Shown piece by piece: positions 5,707 to 7,775 of a stretch of 7,775 nucleotides of DNA. Within the stretch, counting starts at the first letter, position 1. Every line of letters begins with the position of its first letter. The notes beneath the pieces are model-generated. The model was not told the origin of the DNA. It made no database searches and was given only the letters and a program-made list of their open reading frames with translations. The position numbers were made by a program, and so were the translations under genes. Origin of the DNA: a bacterium (lineage in GTDB: Bacteria > BMS3Abin14). Where the stretch lies: contig JALHUC010000028.1 in NCBI GenBank assembly GCA_022865845.1, positions 1-7,775 on the forward strand, read 5' to 3'.

Positions 5707-6422
5707 TCCCTTTCCCTGTGCACATCCCCCAGTTTCATCTCTTCCAGAATCAGCCTTACAGCCTCCTTCCGATCCGGGGCATTCACAATGGGCCTGCCAA
5801 CAACCAGATAATCAGCTCCGTCTGCCACCGCACTTTCCGGCGTGGCCACCCTGGCCTGGTCATCGATAGATGCACCAGCCGGCCTTATACCTGGCGTTAC
5901 CAGGACGCATCTGTCGTCCAGTACACTGCGCAAGTGCTTGACCTCCAGGGCGGAGCACACGATACCGTCGGCACCTGCCTCTCTTGCCATGGCGGCCAGG
6001 TTAACTACCTGATCCCTGACTTCGCCATCCCAGCCTATCTGGCTAATGGCCTGTTTGTCGAGGCTGGTGAGAACGGTAACCGCGAGAATTCTTGCGTCTC
6101 CCGCAGCCTCCCTGGCTGCCCGGATCATCTCTGCCCCACCGGAAGCGTGAACCGTAAGCCAGGACACACCCATCTCCGCTGCCCCTTTCACTGCCTTGGC
6201 AACGGTGTTGGGAATATCGTGGTACTTCAGATCCAGGAACACGCAGCCGCCTGATCCGGTTATACGGTGGACAAGTTCCGGACCGTACCGGGTGAAAAGC
6301 TGTGACCCTACTTTCAGAGCAGCCACGCTAGGCCCGATCTCCGCGGCAAGCTGGACAGCCTCTTCACTTTCGTCCATGTCAAGTGCCACCATGAGACCGC
6401 TGCTCAAATGCTCTCTCCCCAT
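5703..6422 (-). CDS. pyrF: Orotidine 5'-phosphate decarboxylase
   Basis: The enzyme decarboxylates OMP to UMP, the last step of de novo pyrimidine synthesis, as a cytoplasmic TIM barrel. Counting from the ATG at 6422 (239 residues), the substrate Asp lies in LMVALD (D15), followed by LKVG (K37) and the catalytic charged network DLKYHD (64-69, i.e. D64, K66, D69). TPGIRP is at 176-181 and the phosphate-binding VVGRPI at 207-212. The start is uncertain. The reading frame stays open to a TTG at 6527 inside pyrD, but that extension has no family resemblance. ATG 6422 has no good ribosome site, whereas TTG at 6407 has GGAG 7 nt upstream and gives MSSGLMVALD, a typical PyrF beginning (234 residues). 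Unlike tightly packed pyr operons, there is a gap of 86-101 nt after pyrD. Confidence 0.95.
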   Translation of the reverse strand: MGREHLSSGLMVALDMDESEEAVQLAAEIGPSVAALKVGSQLFTRYGPELVHRITGSGGCVFLDLKYHDIPNTVAKAVKGAAEMGVSWLTVHASGGAEMIRAAREAAGDARILAVTVLTSLDKQAISQIGWDGEVRDQVVNLAAMAREAGADGIVCSALEVKHLRSVLDDRCVLVTPGIRPAGASIDDQARVATPESAVADGADYLVVGRPIVNAPDRKEAVRLILEEMKLGDVHRERD

Positions 6423-6484
6423 AGGTATATACTTTTGATTAACAGCATTACCATGTAAAATCAACATCCCACTAGAAGCCCTTC

Positions 6485-6503
6485 GAAGTTTCAGAAAAAC
6501 TTC
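6485..6503 (-). repeat. Short hairpin just after the pyrD stop
   Basis: GAAGTTT (6485-6491) and AAACTTC (6497-6503) form a perfect 7-bp stem with a 5-nt loop, starting 5 nt after the pyrD stop codon. The minus strand continues GAAGGGC rather than a T-run, so it is not a standard intrinsic terminator. A partial terminator or mRNA-stabilising hairpin between pyrD and pyrF is possible. Confidence 0.4.
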
Positions 6504-6508
6504 TGGTA

Positions 6509-7435
6509 TCAGTTCCGGTCCAAGCAAAGGGATCCAACCAGTTCCCGGGCCGATATCTGCTTCTCCTGGAGATATTCACTTAAGGATTCAAGGACTCGCA
6601 GGGGAGCCAGGGGATCGGTAAAAGTTGCGGTGCCTATCTGCACCGCCGAAGCTCCTGCTATAAGGAACTGCAGCGCGTGTTCACCCTCCATGATCCCGCC
6701 CAGGCCCACCACCGGGATTTTGACGGCTCTGAAGACTTCGTGAACCATCCTCAACGCAACGGGCCGGATAGCGGGTCCTGAAAGCCCTCCTACCACCCCG
6801 CCCAGGACAGGGCGTCTGGTTCTGATATCTATCTCCATACCGGTGATGGTATTGATGAGGGACACTGAGTCGGCCCCGGCCTCCTCCACCGCCCGGGCAA
6901 TGCCGGCAATATCGCCGCAGTTTGGGGAAAGCTTCACCATAAGGTGCTTATCGGTCACTTCCCTGAGTACCTTCACCAGGCCGGCAGCCAGCGACTCCTT
7001 CATCCCGAACTGAACACCGCCTTCCTTGACGTTGGGACAGGAAATGTTGACTTCCAGGGCCAACACCCCATCCACCCTGTCGAGGCGTTCACAAACTCTG
7101 GCGTACTCCTCCACACTGCTGCCAAGAACGTTCACGACTACCCTGGCTCCAGTGTCCCTTAGAAAGGGCATCTTGTCTGAAATGAAGATCTCCATTCCCA
7201 CATTCTGAAGCCCGATAGAATTGAGCATCCCCGAGGGAGTCTCCACCACCCTGGGGGGCGGGTTGCCCTGCCTGGGTTCGGCGGATATCCCCTTGACCAC
7301 GACAGCTCCAAGGCGTGAGATGTCGAAGTACCCTGAGGCCTCCTCACCGTAGCCGAAGGTGCCCGAAGCGGTCATGACAGGGTTGGGGAGCCGCAGACCT
7401 CTTCCCAGATCAACGCTGATATCAACGGAGCTCAT
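6509..7435 (-). CDS. pyrD: Dihydroorotate dehydrogenase class 1B, catalytic subunit
   Basis: This FMN-containing TIM barrel oxidises dihydroorotate to orotate. With its partner PyrK, next to it here, electrons pass to NAD+, which defines class 1B. Starting at the ATG at 7435 the protein has 308 residues, the usual length. NPVMTASGTFGYGEE (18-32) and GNPPPRVVETPSGMLNSIGL (57-76) form the flavin and substrate region. C133 in NISCPN is the catalytic base that marks class 1 enzymes (class 2 uses Ser). LSPN, the segment around SLINTITGMEID and the phosphate-binding GLGGIMEGEHAL follow. GGAG lies 8 nt before this ATG. An in-frame ATG at 7501 would add 22 residues, but they are translated from tandem repeat DNA and look spurious. 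The pyrK-pyrD gap is unusually long for such a pair. Confidence 0.96.
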   Translation of the reverse strand: MSSVDISVDLGRGLRLPNPVMTASGTFGYGEEASGYFDISRLGAVVVKGISAEPRQGNPPPRVVETPSGMLNSIGLQNVGMEIFISDKMPFLRDTGARVVVNVLGSSVEEYARVCERLDRVDGVLALEVNISCPNVKEGGVQFGMKESLAAGLVKVLREVTDKHLMVKLSPNCGDIAGIARAVEEAGADSVSLINTITGMEIDIRTRRPVLGGVVGGLSGPAIRPVALRMVHEVFRAVKIPVVGLGGIMEGEHALQFLIAGASAVQIGTATFTDPLAPLRVLESLSEYLQEKQISARELVGSLCLDRN

Positions 7436-7466
7436 GGTCCTTGCTCCATCATTGCCGATCTCAGAG

Positions 7467-7494
7467 TTCCAGGTTCCACATTCCACGTTCCAAG
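7467..7494. repeat. Four tandem heptamers (TTCCANN) upstream of pyrD
   Basis: TTCCAGG, TTCCACA, TTCCACG and TTCCAAG follow one another without a gap; the first five bases are identical in all four and the last two vary. On the minus strand this is TGGAAYN-type repetition. It lies 32 nt upstream of the pyrD ATG. Short tandem heptamers are known from intergenic DNA of several bacterial groups and can change copy number by replication slippage. A function here is not shown. Confidence 0.7.
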
Positions 7495-7524
7495 TGTACA
7501 TCTCATTGACATGATTTTCCCTTC

Positions 7525-7556
7525 TCGCCGATACTCCGATACCCCGTTTCTCCGTT
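7525..7556. repeat. Four tandem octamers (WCNCCGWT) in the pyrK-pyrD gap
   Basis: TCGCCGAT, ACTCCGAT, ACCCCGTT and TCTCCGTT form an uninterrupted period-8 array that shares the core CCG in every copy; a degenerate fifth unit may follow. This family differs in unit length and sequence from the heptamers 30 nt away. Two independent microsatellite types in one short intergenic gap are unlikely in random DNA. Confidence 0.6.
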
Positions 7557-7558
7557 TC

Positions 7559-7571
7559 GTTCCGAAGGAAC
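7559..7571. repeat. Small GTTCC/GGAAC hairpin
   Basis: GTTCC (7559-7563) and GGAAC (7567-7571) form a 5-bp perfect stem with a 3-nt loop, placed between the octamer array and the large hairpin at the end of pyrK. It is short and could be chance, but it adds to the density of symmetric elements in this gap. Confidence 0.3.
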
Positions 7572-7572
7572 A

Positions 7573-7627
7573 GGCAGCGAAGAGCCCCCTACACTTCTCC
7601 AAAAGAATGTAGGGCTAGCTCGCTGCC
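7573..7627. repeat. Large imperfect hairpin spanning the pyrK stop
   Basis: The outer arms GGCAGCGA (7573-7580) and TCGCTGCC (7620-7627) are perfect. After an internal loop, CCCTACA/TGTAGGG (7587-7593/7608-7614) pairs, then with one bulged C, TTCT/AGAA (7595-7598/7604-7607), closing on a 5-nt loop. In total 19 base pairs can form. The pyrK stop codon (7589-7591) lies in the inner stem, so the right half is coding sequence. The minus strand after it lacks a T-run, so a rho-independent terminator is not indicated. A transcript-end or stability element is plausible. Confidence 0.55.
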
Positions 7628-7775
7628 ATTAAAAACCGGCCCCTCGCGGCACACTCTCGCATAGTCGCCGGAGGCCAATTTGGCCGCGCACCCGGAACAT
7701 ACACCAAATCCGCATGCCATGCGGGCCTCAAGGGAATACTGGGCAGAAAGGCAACGGTGGGCGGCTAGATCCATA
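7589..7775 (-). CDS. pyrK: Dihydroorotate dehydrogenase electron-transfer subunit, C-terminal part
   Basis: Only the last 61 complete codons are present; the reading frame runs off the right edge, so the visible Met is not the start. The fragment contains the [2Fe-2S] ligand pattern of PyrK, ACGFGVCSGC followed by C: Cys at local residues 21, 26, 29 and 42 (CX4CX2CX12C). It also has the flanking SLEARMACG and RVCREGPVFNG typical of the family. PyrK carries FAD and the cluster and passes electrons from the PyrD flavin to NAD+. Direct adjacency to pyrD supports the call. The C-terminal tail SELALHSFGEV is encoded within one arm of the large hairpin. The FAD/NAD domains lie outside the window. 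Confidence 0.93.
   Translation of the reverse strand, partial: MDLAAHRCLSAQYSLEARMACGFGVCSGCAAKLASGDYARVCREGPVFNGSELALHSFGEV

Noticed and set aside
6423..6527. N-terminal extension of PyrF to a TTG inside pyrD
   Set aside because: The added 35 residues lie before the normal PyrF beginning, have no family similarity and come from DNA that includes the pyrD end and an intergenic hairpin.
7436..7501. 22-residue N-terminal extension of PyrD
   Set aside because: It is translated largely from the heptamer repeat array, and the internal ATG at 7435 gives the normal class 1B length and a suitable ribosome site.
7506..7534. Plus-strand TTGACA as a promoter
   Set aside because: No good -10 lies at 16-18 nt, and there is no plus-strand gene for it to serve.

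Overview
This window reads almost entirely on the minus strand. It looks like chromosomal DNA from a Gram-negative bacterium of moderately high GC, most likely a deltaproteobacterium-like lineage. That assignment is inferred from the two-subunit PyrD/PyrK enzyme, the GAF/HD-GYP signalling protein and the exported Asp/Gly/Ser/Thr-rich protein. No rRNA or other marker gene is present to confirm it. I see no CRISPR array, tRNA, rRNA, transposase or prophage gene.

In transcription order (right to left): the C-terminal end of pyrK (iron-sulfur/flavin electron-transfer subunit of dihydroorotate dehydrogenase, cut by the window edge), pyrD (class 1B catalytic subunit), pyrF (OMP decarboxylase), a stand-alone CheY-like receiver protein, and pyrE (orotate phosphoribosyltransferase). 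PyrK/PyrD, PyrE and PyrF together catalyse dihydroorotate to orotate to OMP to UMP, so this is the distal half of a de novo pyrimidine operon with a signalling protein inserted in it. The receiver gene overlaps pyrE by 14 nt and has its own promoter-like sequence.

After pyrE a new unit begins with a good sigma-70-like promoter and an AGTGTAA/TTACACT operator candidate. It encodes a minimal MerR-type DNA-binding protein followed 31 nt later by a 732-residue receiver-GAF-GAF-HD-GYP protein, a predicted cyclic-di-GMP phosphodiesterase whose N-terminal receiver has lost key residues. Next comes an AT-rich 344-nt gap with repeated GTAAAT palindromes, a hairpin and a possible sigma-54 promoter, then an exported protein of unknown function. 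The first codons of another gene follow it immediately and run off the left edge.

The points most worth following up are the receiver gene translationally linked to pyrE and beside a c-di-GMP module, the two kinds of tandem microsatellite (7-mer and 8-mer) plus a large hairpin that separate pyrK from pyrD, and the non-coding regulatory-looking sequences in front of the receiver gene, merR and the exported protein gene.
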